This document shows positions 7,334 to 16,791 of a stretch of 64,000 nucleotides of DNA, piece after piece (positions within the stretch are counted from its first letter, which is position 1; every line of letters begins with the position of its first letter). The position numbers were made by a program, and so were the translations under genes. The stretch is from Marinobacter lutaoensis (GTDB lineage Bacteria; Pseudomonadota; Gammaproteobacteria; Pseudomonadales; Oleiphilaceae). The stretch lies in NCBI RefSeq assembly GCF_001981305.1, contig NZ_MSCW01000012.1, forward strand, positions 1 through 64,000, given 5' to 3'. Under the pieces are notes generated by a model, which made no database searches, was not told the origin of the DNA, and saw only the letters and a program-made list of their open reading frames with translations.

Positions 7334-8104
7334 ATGACCAACCCCAAAACCCCACTTGCCGAAGCCCCGATCCCCGATCACCCTCTGCCGGACTGGAGTG
7401 CCCTGCGTGACATCCCGATTGTGGAGCGGAACGACCCGCTGTTGCCGACCAGCCTGAGTCCGGGGCTGGCCACCTATCCCGCCTACTACAAGATGGGGGT
7501 TCCCCATGCGGTCGACGAGTGCTTTGTCCGCCGCGAGGTGTTTGACCGGCTGATGCTGGCGAGCCAACGGCTGCCCGCCGGCATGCGGCTGGTGGTTCTG
7601 GACGGCTGGCGCCCATTCATCGTGCAGCAGTACCTGTTCGATACCCTGATCAACCTGCTCCAGCACGCCCGACCGGACCTGGACGCCGATGCCCGGTATG
7701 CGTTCACCCGTACCTTGGTTTCACCCCCGAGTACGGATCCGGAGGCTCCCAGCCCGCACCTGACCGGAGGCTCGGTGGACGTCACCCTGAGTGACGCCGA
7801 CGGGCGCCTGCTGGATATGGGCACGCTGTTTGATGAAGCCAGCCCGCTGTCCTGGAGCGCGGCCCTCGAAGACCCGGTGCACGACGACCGGTACGGTGAG
7901 GCGCGGGTCCATCGGCGCATTCTCTATAACGCAATGACCGGTGCCGGTTTCACCAATCTGCCCAGTGAATGGTGGCATTACGATTTTGGCAACCAGCTCT
8001 GGGCCCTGCACCGGGGCGAGCCCCGGGCCATCTACGGCGCCACGCGGCCGCCGGGTGTGGAGCGGCTGTGGCAGCATCAGCTGGGGCTGAAGGGGCACAG
8101 CTGA
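7334..8104 (+). CDS. VanX/DdpX-type D-alanyl-D-alanine dipeptidase (M15D)
   Basis: A 256-residue metallopeptidase of family M15D. The zinc ligands H142 and D149 sit in SPHLTGGSVDV, and the catalytic Glu212 and third ligand H215 in SEWWHYDF. Arg93 in DGWRPF matches the VanX transition-state arginine. There is no signal peptide, so it acts in the cytoplasm on imported dipeptide and yields two D-alanines. It is somewhat longer than VanX (about 200 residues), mainly at the N-terminus and in the loop before the zinc motif. It is fourth in the dctPQM operon. In E. coli the homologous ddpX is linked to an ABC transporter instead. Confidence 0.85.
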   Translation: MTNPKTPLAEAPIPDHPLPDWSALRDIPIVERNDPLLPTSLSPGLATYPAYYKMGVPHAVDECFVRREVFDRLMLASQRLPAGMRLVVLDGWRPFIVQQYLFDTLINLLQHARPDLDADARYAFTRTLVSPPSTDPEAPSPHLTGGSVDVTLSDADGRLLDMGTLFDEASPLSWSAALEDPVHDDRYGEARVHRRILYNAMTGAGFTNLPSEWWHYDFGNQLWALHRGEPRAIYGATRPPGVERLWQHQLGLKGHS

Positions 8105-8129
8105 CGCGGGTGCCCGGGGCCGCGCCGTG

Positions 8130-8627
8130 TCATTTCCCGGCCCGGCTGTCATCCAGCGGCAGGGCCAGGCTTTCCTTTACCTCTTCCATCACGATGTAGC
8201 TTTTGGAGTTCTTGACGCCGGGCAGGGTCAGCAGCATCTCTCCCAGCAGGGCCCGGTATTCGGAGATGTCGCTGATGCGGGCTTTGATCAGGTAGTCCGA
8301 GTCCCCGGACACCAGGTGGCACTCCAGAATGTAGGGCAGTCGCTCGACGGCCTGGCTGAACTCCTGAAAGGAATCCGGAGACTGGTAGGACAGGGAAATT
8401 TCCACGAACACCAGCATGTTGTAGCCCAGCAGCTTCGGGTTCAGGCGGGCGTAATAGCCTTCGATGTAGCCTTCCTTTTCCAGCCGCCGTACCCGTTCGA
8501 TGCAGGGGGTGGAGCTCAGGCCGACCTTGTCGGCGAGGTCCACATAGCTGATCCGGCCATCGTTCTGCAGGGTTCTGAGGATGCGGATGTCCAGTTTGTC
8601 CAGGGGGCGTTTCCTGCTGTCGGGCAT
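8130..8627 (-). CDS. Lrp/AsnC-family regulator, probable regulator of dadA
   Basis: A 165-residue Lrp-type regulator: N-terminal HTH (LDKLDIRILRTLQNDGRIS ... STPCIERVRRLEKEG) and C-terminal RAM/AsnC ligand-binding domain with the VSGDSDYLIKA motif. It is divergent from dadA across a 139-bp AT-rich intergenic region and convergent with the dipeptidase gene. In pseudomonads the Lrp-type DadR controls dadAX in response to alanine; the same role here is inferred from position. Confidence 0.9.
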   Translation of the reverse strand: MPDSRKRPLDKLDIRILRTLQNDGRISYVDLADKVGLSSTPCIERVRRLEKEGYIEGYYARLNPKLLGYNMLVFVEISLSYQSPDSFQEFSQAVERLPYILECHLVSGDSDYLIKARISDISEYRALLGEMLLTLPGVKNSKSYIVMEEVKESLALPLDDSRAGK

Positions 8628-8766
8628 GAATTTATTTCCACTGTTAATGTGAGTTTGTTTGTTGTTTTAGCCTGATTATTCATGAAAAACAAAATTTTCT
8701 TCTGGCAATTTGGTAATACACTGGGGATATCACATGTTTTGATTTCCATTGTCAGGGAGCCGTTTC

Positions 8767-10026
8767 ATGAACGTTCTGGTGATGGGCAGCGGCGTTATCG
8801 GAGTGACCACCGCTTGGTATCTGGCCCGGGCGGGGCACGAGGTGACTGTGGTCGACCGGCTGGACACCCCGGCCACGGAAACCAGTTACGCCAACGCCGG
8901 TATGCTGTCATTCGACTATTCCACGCCCTGGGGAGCTCCCGGTGTGCCGCTCAAGGCCGTCAAGTGGATGCTGCAGGACATCTCCCCGCTCTACTTCAGC
9001 CCGGGGGATCTGGACACCCGGGCCCTTGGCTGGATGCTGAAGATGCTGGGGCAGTGCACCGCCGAGGCCTTCGAGGTGAACAAGGAGCGCATGTTGCGGG
9101 TGGCCCGCTACAGTGCCGAGTGCTTCCGGGAATTGAACCGCGAGCTCAGCCTGGACTACGACATGCGCATGAAGGGGACCCTGGAAGTGTTCCGCAGCCA
9201 CCGGGAACTGGATGCCGCCGCCAAGGACGTGGCGGTTCTGGAACGCTGCAACGTGCCCCATGAGATGGTGGATGTCGCCACCTGTATCCGGCACGAGCCG
9301 GCCCTGGCCAACGTGCAGGAAAAAATCGTCGGTGGTCTGTACCTGCCGGGGGATGGCACCGGCGACTGTTTCAAGTTCACCAACGCCCTGGCGAACGAGT
9401 GCCGGAAACTGGGCGTGGTCTTCCGGATGAACACGGAGATTCTGTCCATCGACGTTGTCGGGGGGCGGGTCATGTCCGTGACCACCTCCGCCGGTGCGCT
9501 CACCGCCGACAAATACGTGGTGGCCCTGGGCACCTACGCGCCGGCGCTGCTGGACAGCATCGGTATCCGCCTGCCGATCTATCCCCTCAAGGGCTACTCC
9601 CTGACCATGCCGATTCTGGACGAGCGCCGGGCTCCGGTTTCCACCGTCATGGACCAGAAGTACAAGGTCGCGGTGACCCGGTTCGACGACCGCATCCGGG
9701 TCGGTGGCATTGCCGAGATCGCCGGCTTCAACAAGGCCCTGACTCCGAAACGCCGCGGCGCCATCGAGTTTTCCGTCCGGGACCTGTTCCCGGGGGCCGG
9801 CGACCTGGAGCGGGCGGAATTCTGGACCGGCCTGCGCCCGATGACGCCGGACAGCGTGCCGATTCTGGGCGAGACCCGCTATGACAACTTGGTCCTCAAC
9901 AGCGGCCACGGCACCCTGGGCTGGACCATGTCCCTGGGCGCATCCCGGTTCGTCGCGGATGTGGTGACCGGCCGAACGCCGGACATTGATCCGGACGGCC
10001 TGTCCGTCGCCCGCTACCACCGCTGA
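8767..10026 (+). CDS. dadA: D-amino-acid dehydrogenase small subunit
   Basis: A 419-residue FAD-dependent oxidoreductase of the DadA family. The N-terminal Rossmann motif is VMGSGVIGVTTAWYLARAG, and the DAO domain extends to GTLGWTMSLGA near the C-terminus. It oxidises D-alanine and other D-amino acids to 2-keto acids, ammonia and reduced quinone at the inner membrane. The start is the ATG at 8767, preceded by AGGGAG, not the upstream TTG/GTG readings. It is followed after 33 bp by an alanine racemase gene, the classical dadA-dadX pair. Confidence 0.92.
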   Translation: MNVLVMGSGVIGVTTAWYLARAGHEVTVVDRLDTPATETSYANAGMLSFDYSTPWGAPGVPLKAVKWMLQDISPLYFSPGDLDTRALGWMLKMLGQCTAEAFEVNKERMLRVARYSAECFRELNRELSLDYDMRMKGTLEVFRSHRELDAAAKDVAVLERCNVPHEMVDVATCIRHEPALANVQEKIVGGLYLPGDGTGDCFKFTNALANECRKLGVVFRMNTEILSIDVVGGRVMSVTTSAGALTADKYVVALGTYAPALLDSIGIRLPIYPLKGYSLTMPILDERRAPVSTVMDQKYKVAVTRFDDRIRVGGIAEIAGFNKALTPKRRGAIEFSVRDLFPGAGDLERAEFWTGLRPMTPDSVPILGETRYDNLVLNSGHGTLGWTMSLGASRFVADVVTGRTPDIDPDGLSVARYHR

Positions 10027-10059
10027 TGCCAGAAACGTTCGAGTACGAGGTTCGTCACC

Positions 10060-11136
10060 ATGGCCAGACCGGCAACCGTCACCATCGACCTGGACGCCAT
10101 CGCCCACAACTACCGGGTCGCCAAATCCCAGGCGCCGGCGCGGAAAGCGCTGGCGGTCGTTAAAGCCAACGCCTATGGTCACGGTGCCATCGACGTCGCC
10201 CGGAAACTGGAGACGGAGGCCGACGGCTTTGCCGTTGCCTGCATCGAGGAAGCCTTGGAGTTGCGCGAGGCCGGCATCCGCAACCCGATCCTGCTGCTGG
10301 AAGGTTTTTTCCAGGCCGATGAGCTGGCCGACATCGGCCGCCACGATCTCTGGACGGTGGTACACAACCAGGCCCAGCTGGACGCCATCGCGCGGGCGGA
10401 TCTGTCCGCGCCGCTGAACGTCTGGCTGAAGCTGGACACCGGCATGCACCGGCTGGGTTTCGCGCCGGACGCGTATCGGGCCGCGTACCGGCGCCTGAAG
10501 GCCCTGCCGCAGGTGCGTAGCCTGACCCTGATGAGTCATTTCACCTCGGCGGAAGACCCCGCCAGCCCGGCCACCCGGCATCAGCTGGAACGGTTCGAGC
10601 GCGTCAGCCGCGACTGCCCGTCGCCCAGAAGCTTTGCCAACTCCGCCGCCACCATGACGTTGCCCGAGGCGCACCACGACTGGCAGCGGCCGGGCATCAT
10701 CCTGTACGGGGCGTCGCCGTTCGTGGCCGACCCGGAAGTGCAGGCCCAGCTGAAGCCGGCGATGACGCTCACCTCCGAAGTCATTGCCGTGCGTGAGCTG
10801 CGGCCCGGGGAGGCCATCGGCTACAACGGCACCTGGGTCTGCGAGGCGCCGACCCGTGTCGGCACGGTGGCCATGGGCTATGCCGACGGCTACCCTCGCC
10901 AGGCCCGAAATGGCACGCCGGTGCTGGTGAATGGCCAGCGCAGCCGGCTCCTTGGCCGGGTGTCCATGGATATGCTGATGGTGGACCTGACCGGTCTGGA
11001 GGCCGGTGTCGGGTCAAGCGTGGAATTCTGGGGCAGGAACCTCCTGGCCAATGAGGTGGCGCCCTGGTGCGACACCATCGCCTACACCCTGTTCACCGGC
11101 ATCACCCGCCGGGTACACCGCCGGGTTCTGGGCTGA
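10060..11136 (+). CDS. dadX: Alanine racemase (catabolic, DadX type)
   Basis: A 358-residue fold-type III PLP enzyme. The PLP lysine is in VVKANAYGHG (about residue 32) and the catalytic tyrosine in MGYADGYPR. It interconverts L- and D-alanine, feeding DadA and recovering L-alanine. Position directly after dadA identifies it as the catabolic isozyme; a second biosynthetic alr would be expected elsewhere. The length is typical. Confidence 0.9.
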   Translation: MARPATVTIDLDAIAHNYRVAKSQAPARKALAVVKANAYGHGAIDVARKLETEADGFAVACIEEALELREAGIRNPILLLEGFFQADELADIGRHDLWTVVHNQAQLDAIARADLSAPLNVWLKLDTGMHRLGFAPDAYRAAYRRLKALPQVRSLTLMSHFTSAEDPASPATRHQLERFERVSRDCPSPRSFANSAATMTLPEAHHDWQRPGIILYGASPFVADPEVQAQLKPAMTLTSEVIAVRELRPGEAIGYNGTWVCEAPTRVGTVAMGYADGYPRQARNGTPVLVNGQRSRLLGRVSMDMLMVDLTGLEAGVGSSVEFWGRNLLANEVAPWCDTIAYTLFTGITRRVHRRVLG

Positions 11137-11176
11137 CGGTCTCGGTACACCTCCCGGGCCCGTCGCTGCGACGGAA

Positions 11177-11205
11177 TTGCCCCCTGGCCAAAGAGCAGGG
11201 ATAAT
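11177..11205 (+). promoter_or_regulatory. Candidate sigma-70 promoter for the AtoE-type gene
   Basis: TTGCCC (11177-11182) and GATAAT (11200-11205) with a 17-bp spacer, 45 bp upstream of the start codon. Each hexamer matches the consensus well. It suggests that the following permease is transcribed separately from dadAX. Confidence 0.4.
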
Positions 11206-11250
11206 GCAGCCGGCTCTGAAATAACACAAAAACAACCGGAGAGGCTTGCC

Positions 11251-12558
11251 ATGTTGAATCGTGCGTCTCAACCCCTGGTTCGTCTGGTGGAACGCTACCT
11301 GCCGGACCCCTACATCTTCGTTCTGATCCTGACCCTGGTGGCCGCCGTTGCCGCGATGCTGGTGGAAGGCCAGTCCCCCGTTGCCGTCATGGACATGTGG
11401 GGCAAGGGCTTCTGGGGGCTGCTCACCTTCTCGATGCAGATGCTGCTGGTGCTGGTGACCGGTTTCATGCTGGCCAGCACGCCGCTGGTGAAGGGGATTC
11501 TGGACCGGCTGGCCTCGATGGCCCGCAACCCGGGCCAGGCGATCCTGCTGGTGACCTACGTGTCCCTGGTGGCGAGCTGGATCAACTGGGGCTTTGGCCT
11601 GGTGGTCGGTGCCCTGTTCGCCAAGGCGCTGGCCCGGCGCATCCAGGTGCATTATCCGCTGCTGATCGCCAGTGCCTACGGCGGTTTCGTGGTCTGGCAC
11701 GGCGGTCTGGCCGGCTCCATTCCGCTGACCATCGCCACGCCGGGGCACTTCACCGAAAGCCAGATTGGCGTGATCGGCACCGGTGACACCATTTTTGCGT
11801 TCTTCAACCTGGCCATTGTGGTGGCCCTGTTCATCGTGGTGCCGCTGATCAACCGGCTGATGCTGCCGCCCCAGGACGAGAGCGTGTTCGCGGACCCGAG
11901 CAAGATTCAGGACCCGGAGGTGCCGGAAGTGACACCGTCGCGGCCCGCCGAGCACCTGGAAAACAGTCGCCTGCTGGCCTGGCTGGTGGGCTTCAGCGGT
12001 GTGGCCTACGCGGTGTATTACTTTGTCCAGGGCGGTGGCCTGAACCTCAACATCGTCAACTTCATGTTCCTGTTCCTGGCGATCGTGCTGCACCAGACGC
12101 CCCACCGCCTGCTGGTCAGCCTCAACGAAGCGGTCAAGGGTGGGGCGGGGATCGTCATCCAGTTTCCGTTCTACGCCGGCATCATGGCGATCATGACCCA
12201 GTCCGGCCTGGCCGAGACCATTTCCCAGGGCTTTGTGTCCATCGCCACCGAACAGACCCTGCCGTTCTGGAGCTTCATCAGCGCCGGTGTGGTCAACCTG
12301 TTCGTGCCGTCCGGTGGTGGTCAATGGGCGGTGCAGGCCCCGGTGATGCTGCCCGCGGCCCTGGCCCTGGGCGCGGATGTGCCGCGGGTGGCGATGGCGG
12401 TGGCCTGGGGCGATGCCTGGACCAACCTGCTGCAACCGTTCTGGGCACTGCCGGTGCTGGCGATCGCCGGTCTCCGGGCCAAGGACATCATGGGCTACTG
12501 CCTGGTTCTGCTGATCGTCACCGGTGTGGTGATCAGTCTGGGCCTGAGTTTCCTGTAA
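11251..12558 (+). CDS. Short-chain fatty acid transporter (AtoE family)
   Basis: A 435-residue polytopic membrane protein of the AtoE/SCFA transporter family, recognised by YLPDPYIFVLILTLVAA at the N-terminus, SLVASWINWGFGLVVGALF, GGFVVWHGGLAGSIPL and FVPSGGGQWAVQAPV. It likely imports acetoacetate or short-chain acids, coupled to protons. No ato catabolic genes are adjacent, so the substrate is open. Start ATG at 11251 is preceded by CCGGAGAGG. It ends 10 bp from the convergent histidine kinase gene. Confidence 0.85.
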   Translation: MLNRASQPLVRLVERYLPDPYIFVLILTLVAAVAAMLVEGQSPVAVMDMWGKGFWGLLTFSMQMLLVLVTGFMLASTPLVKGILDRLASMARNPGQAILLVTYVSLVASWINWGFGLVVGALFAKALARRIQVHYPLLIASAYGGFVVWHGGLAGSIPLTIATPGHFTESQIGVIGTGDTIFAFFNLAIVVALFIVVPLINRLMLPPQDESVFADPSKIQDPEVPEVTPSRPAEHLENSRLLAWLVGFSGVAYAVYYFVQGGGLNLNIVNFMFLFLAIVLHQTPHRLLVSLNEAVKGGAGIVIQFPFYAGIMAIMTQSGLAETISQGFVSIATEQTLPFWSFISAGVVNLFVPSGGGQWAVQAPVMLPAALALGADVPRVAMAVAWGDAWTNLLQPFWALPVLAIAGLRAKDIMGYCLVLLIVTGVVISLGLSFL

Positions 12559-12568
12559 GCGGCGACGG

Positions 12569-14452
12569 CTAGACGTCGACCTTGTCGAGCGCGACCGGCA
12601 GGCGCAGGGTGAACCGGGTGCCCCGGTCGTGGTCGCAGGGGGATTGCACGTCAAGGCTGCCCTGCAGCACCTGAGTGACCCACTGGTGCACGAAGTGCAG
12701 GCCCAGCCCGGTGTTGCCCTGGCCCCGGCGACTGGTCACGAACGGGTCGAACAACCGGGGCCGGATGCCCGGATCGATGCCGCGGCCGTTGTCTTCCACG
12801 GTGATCAGCAACCGCCGTCCCTCCGGCCGCGCTGTCAGGGTAATGGTGCCCGGCTCGGCCGCCTGGAACCCGTGCTCCAGAGCATTGACCAGGAGATTCT
12901 GTAACACCTGGGAGAGCACCCCGGGGTAGCCCTGCAGGGTCAGGGTGGGGTCGATCCGGTTGTCGATGGTCACCGAATGCTGCTTCAGTTGCGGCTTCAG
13001 GGAATGGATGAGGTCCTCGGCGACCTGCCGCGGCGAAAACTCGACGATGTCCTCGTTGCCCCGGTCAACGGCCAGGCGTTTGAAACTGTGCACCAGCTCG
13101 GCGCACCGGGTCAGGTTCTGCCGGATCAGCTCGATTCCCTGTTCGGTGTCCTCAAGGTAGGCCTTGAAGTCCGCGCGTGACAGGCCTTGCTCGAAGCCTT
13201 GGCGCAAGCTGTCCAGGTTCTGTTGCTGGCGGGCGGCGGCCAGCATGGCGCCGCCAATCGGCGTGTTCAGCTCATGGGCGACGCCGGCCACCATCATGCC
13301 CAGGGACGAAAGCTTGGAGGCCTGCACCAGATCCTGCTGCAACAGCTGCTGCTGGCCGAGCAGTTCCTGTTGGCGCTGGCCAGCCTGTTCCAGAGCGACC
13401 TTGTCCTGTGCCAGTTGCCGGTTCAGTTGGAGCATGGTCCGCTGCTGCCGGTATTCCCGCCACAACACCACACCCCCCACCGCCAGCAGGATCGCCGCCA
13501 CCAGCGACGCCTGCATCAGCGCCCTGGACCGGTAACCCTGAATCAGGGACCGCGGGGTATGGGCCAGCAGGTAGGCGTCCACCTGTCCGGTTTCCGGCCG
13601 CAGCCGCAGGGATTGGGCGCTGACCACGCCGGTGTCGAACAGGTCCGTGAGCACCTCATGGGTTTGCAGTGCCTGCCAGAGCGCCGGACGGGTGCGCGCC
13701 AGGGTCGCTTCCGGGTGATTCAGCTGCTGCCCCCATTCCTGCGCCGGATCGGGGTGCAGCATCCAATAGCCGTCGGGGTTGGCGAGCCTCAGCTGCACCT
13801 GGTCGTCGTTCAGCTGCCGCAGGGCGGCCAGCATCGACGCCAGGTTGTAGTTCAGGATCAGCAGTCCGGGCGGCATCCGGCCGTCCTGGCCGGTTTGCAG
13901 GGAGACACGGACCGTCGGTTGGAGAGGAACCACCACCCGGCCCCATTCTTCATTGAGATCGATGGGCGAGAAATAGATGCGGTCCGGTGGGGTCTGGATG
14001 CCGGCTTGGAAGTAGTAGCGCTGGCTCTTGTCCTGCAACTGGTGCTCGGGGACCGGATAGGCAACCCGGTTGGCCACATCCACGCGGACTTGTTCCTGGC
14101 CGGTCGGGTCCAGCCAGCGAAGCTGGATCAGGTCTTCCACGGCATCGTTAAACGAGACCATGACCGCTTCTGCCCGGGCCCGGTCGATCGGTTCCTGCGA
14201 CAGCGCCTCGGCCAGCTGCCGGTCGTGGGCCAGCAGGCGCAGGGTGTGGCGCATGTCGCCGAGCCGGCTGTGCACTATCGACAACGCCAGGCCAAGCTTA
14301 CGGTCGTGCTGCTGTCTCAGGCTGTCCAGGGTGCCGGACATGCGGTCGTGGTAAACGATCGCCGCCACCAACAGCGGCAGCACCAGGACCGCGGCCAGCA
14401 CCGGCAGGTGGAACAGGACGCGTTTTCTGAGGCCGTCCCGGACGACGCTCAT
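12569..14452 (-). CDS. Membrane sensor histidine kinase with periplasmic sensor domain
   Basis: A 627-residue kinase. One N-terminal helix (about 13-33), a long periplasmic region to about 310 of dCache/PAS-like character (contains YFQAGI and IYFSPIDLNEEWG), a second helix about 312-332, then a coiled coil and the kinase core. The phospho-accepting His393 is in AHELNTPIG, the N box in NLLVNALEHG, and the G boxes in EDNGRGID and GNTGLGLHF. Its ATG overlaps the stop of the upstream EAL response regulator (ATGA), so the two are coupled and almost certainly partners. The ligand is unknown; related sensors bind small carboxylates or amines. Confidence 0.85.
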   Translation of the reverse strand: MSVVRDGLRKRVLFHLPVLAAVLVLPLLVAAIVYHDRMSGTLDSLRQQHDRKLGLALSIVHSRLGDMRHTLRLLAHDRQLAEALSQEPIDRARAEAVMVSFNDAVEDLIQLRWLDPTGQEQVRVDVANRVAYPVPEHQLQDKSQRYYFQAGIQTPPDRIYFSPIDLNEEWGRVVVPLQPTVRVSLQTGQDGRMPPGLLILNYNLASMLAALRQLNDDQVQLRLANPDGYWMLHPDPAQEWGQQLNHPEATLARTRPALWQALQTHEVLTDLFDTGVVSAQSLRLRPETGQVDAYLLAHTPRSLIQGYRSRALMQASLVAAILLAVGGVVLWREYRQQRTMLQLNRQLAQDKVALEQAGQRQQELLGQQQLLQQDLVQASKLSSLGMMVAGVAHELNTPIGGAMLAAARQQQNLDSLRQGFEQGLSRADFKAYLEDTEQGIELIRQNLTRCAELVHSFKRLAVDRGNEDIVEFSPRQVAEDLIHSLKPQLKQHSVTIDNRIDPTLTLQGYPGVLSQVLQNLLVNALEHGFQAAEPGTITLTARPEGRRLLITVEDNGRGIDPGIRPRLFDPFVTSRRGQGNTGLGLHFVHQWVTQVLQGSLDVQSPCDHDRGTRFTLRLPVALDKVDV

Positions 14453-16711
14453 GTCTGGGCCAGCCAGTCGACGACATCGTCAACGGACATGGGCCTGGCG
14501 AACAGGAAGCCCTGGCCGATGGCACACCCCATGTTGACCAGGTGTGCCCGCTGCGCTTCGGTCTCGATGCCTTCGGCCACCACCGTGTAGCCAAAGCGCC
14601 GGCCGAGGGCGATCACGATTTCGGTGACATGTTCGCCGATGCTGCCCGAGCCAAGTTCCTGCACAAAGGAGCGGTCGATCTTGATGGTATCGGCGGGCAG
14701 GGTGGCCAGGTAGGCGAGGGACGAATGCCCGGTGCCGAAGTCGTCGATGCTGACGGCCATGCCGCGCTCGCGCAGGGTAGCCAGCAGAGGGGCCACCTCA
14801 TGGTAGCCCTGCATGGCCTGGGTCTCGGTGATCTCGATTTCCAGCCGGGCCGGATCGACCTGCCCGGAGTCCAGAATCGACAGCAGCTTGCCGACGTAGT
14901 CCGGGTTGCACAGGTCGCTCCAGGTGGCGTTGAAGGAGATCGGCAGCGCATGACCCAGACTGGACAGGTACTGCGTGGCGGCCACCGTCTTGCGCAGGAT
15001 CTGCAGATCCAGAGCATTCAGCAGGCCGGAAGTCTCGGCCAGGGGCAGGAAGGCGCCCGGGGCAATGAAACTGCCGTCCTCTTGGGGCCAGCGCACCAGG
15101 GCTTCGAAGCCGACGACCTGGCGGTTGTTCAGGCGTATCTTGGGCTGCAGGAAGATCGTCAGCCGGTCTTCCTCCAAGGCCTGGATGAGCTGTTGCAGCA
15201 GGTCGAAATCATTCTGGATGCGGGTCAGCACCTCCGGACGGTAGACGCCGAGGGGCTGCTTTTCCCGCTTGGCGGTGTACAGCACCGTCTGCGCCAGGTG
15301 CAGCACCTCCTCGGCCGGGCATTCCCGTTCCACGTCCGCCAGGTTGAGCCGGGCCAGGGTCAGGCGGACCTTGCGGGTGGCACCCTCCAACGGAATGTCC
15401 ACCAGCGATAGCCCGCGCAGCGCACCGTCGTCGGGCAACCGGTCGCTGGGGCTGAGGACCCCCAGAGTGTCCAGGCCAATGCGCACGAACGGCGTTCCCG
15501 GGGGCAATCGGGTGTTCAGGTGCCGGTACAGCTTGGTCATGAACTGCTCCACCGCGGCATGGCCAAAGGTCAGCGTGCGTTCGGCGTAGTCGTTGAGCGA
15601 GAACAGCAGAAGCGTGCCAGCCTGCCACTGGCGGCGGGACAGCCGGCGAAGTTCCCGAATCAGCCAGTTGCGATTGTAGATGTCCAGGGAGGCGTCGAAG
15701 TAGGACAGGGCGCGGAGCCGGTCAACCAGCATCAGATTGGTAAAGCCCGTTTTGATGTTTTCGCTGAACACGGACAGCAGGCGGATGGTGCTTTCGCTCA
15801 AGGGCCCCGGGGTTTTCAGGAGCACGGTATGGACGATCTCGTCTCCCGGTTCATGGAGCAGGGCATTCTGCGGGAAATACAGCACCACGTAGTTGTCCTG
15901 GAACTGGTGCCGGCGCGAGCGCAGGGCCTCGTCGATGGCCGGCGCGAACGTCGCCAGGGTGCCGCTGAGTTCGTCCGGCGACTGCCGGTGGCTGTGCCGG
16001 AAGGCTCCGAAGCTGCTCAGGACCCTCACGCCGCCGGCTTGCCGGGGGTTGTGCTCCAGGCACAGAATGCCCTCGCCGCCGGTTTCGCCAAGCCCGATGA
16101 CCTGGGCAATCTGTTGCAGCACCGTGTCCGAGAAATGCTGCAGATCGTATCGGTCGGCAAGATGCTGGCTGGCTTCCACCACCATCTGCAGGCCCATGTG
16201 GGCCTGTTCCAGCTCCGCCATGGTCTGCCAGGTGCGCAGGTTGGTGGTGACGATGGAGGGCAGCCGGTCCTGGAGTTCGGACTTGTTCCAGTACTCGTTG
16301 ATGTCGTATTCCTGAATCACCCGGGCCCGGGGCGCGACGCCGGGCTGGCCGGTCAGCAGCACGATGCGCACGGTCTGGTTGCCCAGGGTGTTGCGGATGG
16401 TCTCCACCAGGCGCAGCCCGGCGTCCTCCTCCTCCATCACCACATCCAGCAGGATCAGGCCGATGTCGGTCTGGTTGGCGAGCAGCACCGCCGCCTCCGT
16501 GGCGGAGTTGGCGCTGAGCAGCTCCACCGGCCGGCCCAGCACCGTGAGCCCGCGCAGGCCGTAGGTCAGGGACGCCTGGTACCCCCGGTCGTCCTCGACA
16601 CTCAGCACTTTCCAGGGGGGGCGCCCTCTGGCCCCGCTCCCCGGTCGCGTCGGGTGGGGCCGTATCCTGTTCGTCGTCGATGAACGAAAACTGCTCGTCA
16701 GTGCCCGCCAT
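14449..16711 (-). pseudogene. Response regulator with EAL phosphodiesterase output, frameshifted near the N-terminus
   Basis: Order: a short acidic N-terminus (MAGTDEQFSFIDDEQD), REC domain (WKVLSVEDDRGYQ ... LILLDVVMEEEDAG), a DUF3369/GAF-like region, a degenerate GGDEF domain with no GGDEF motif, and a C-terminal EAL domain. The EAL domain keeps the catalytic set (FEALVRW, SFNATW, EITET, SIDDFGTG, KIDRSF, EGIET). The best start (ATG at 16711 with an AGGTAAGG site) is one frame off from the rest. The shift is at seven C's on the coding strand (16615-16621); six C's would give an intact 753-residue protein. A TTG at 16773 opens the long frame, but its first 50 residues look non-native. It is sequencing error, decay or phase variation. 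The likely role is c-di-GMP breakdown on command of the coupled kinase. Confidence 0.8.
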
Positions 16712-16791
16712 TCCCTTGCCTTACCTCGCTCCCTGTTTCCTTGCAATTTAGCTGGTGTATACAAAATAGACAATCCCGATGGGTGGGGGGG

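Noticed and set aside
8908..10677. 589-residue open frame on the minus strand
   Set aside because: It is antisense to dadA and the racemase, has no recognisable domain and reflects high-GC codon bias; both sense genes have full active-site motifs.
16712..16773. TTG start in the long frame of the EAL regulator
   Set aside because: The extra residues are basic and Ser-rich with no family likeness, and the start has no ribosome site; the ATG at 16711 in the other frame fits better, hence the frameshift call.
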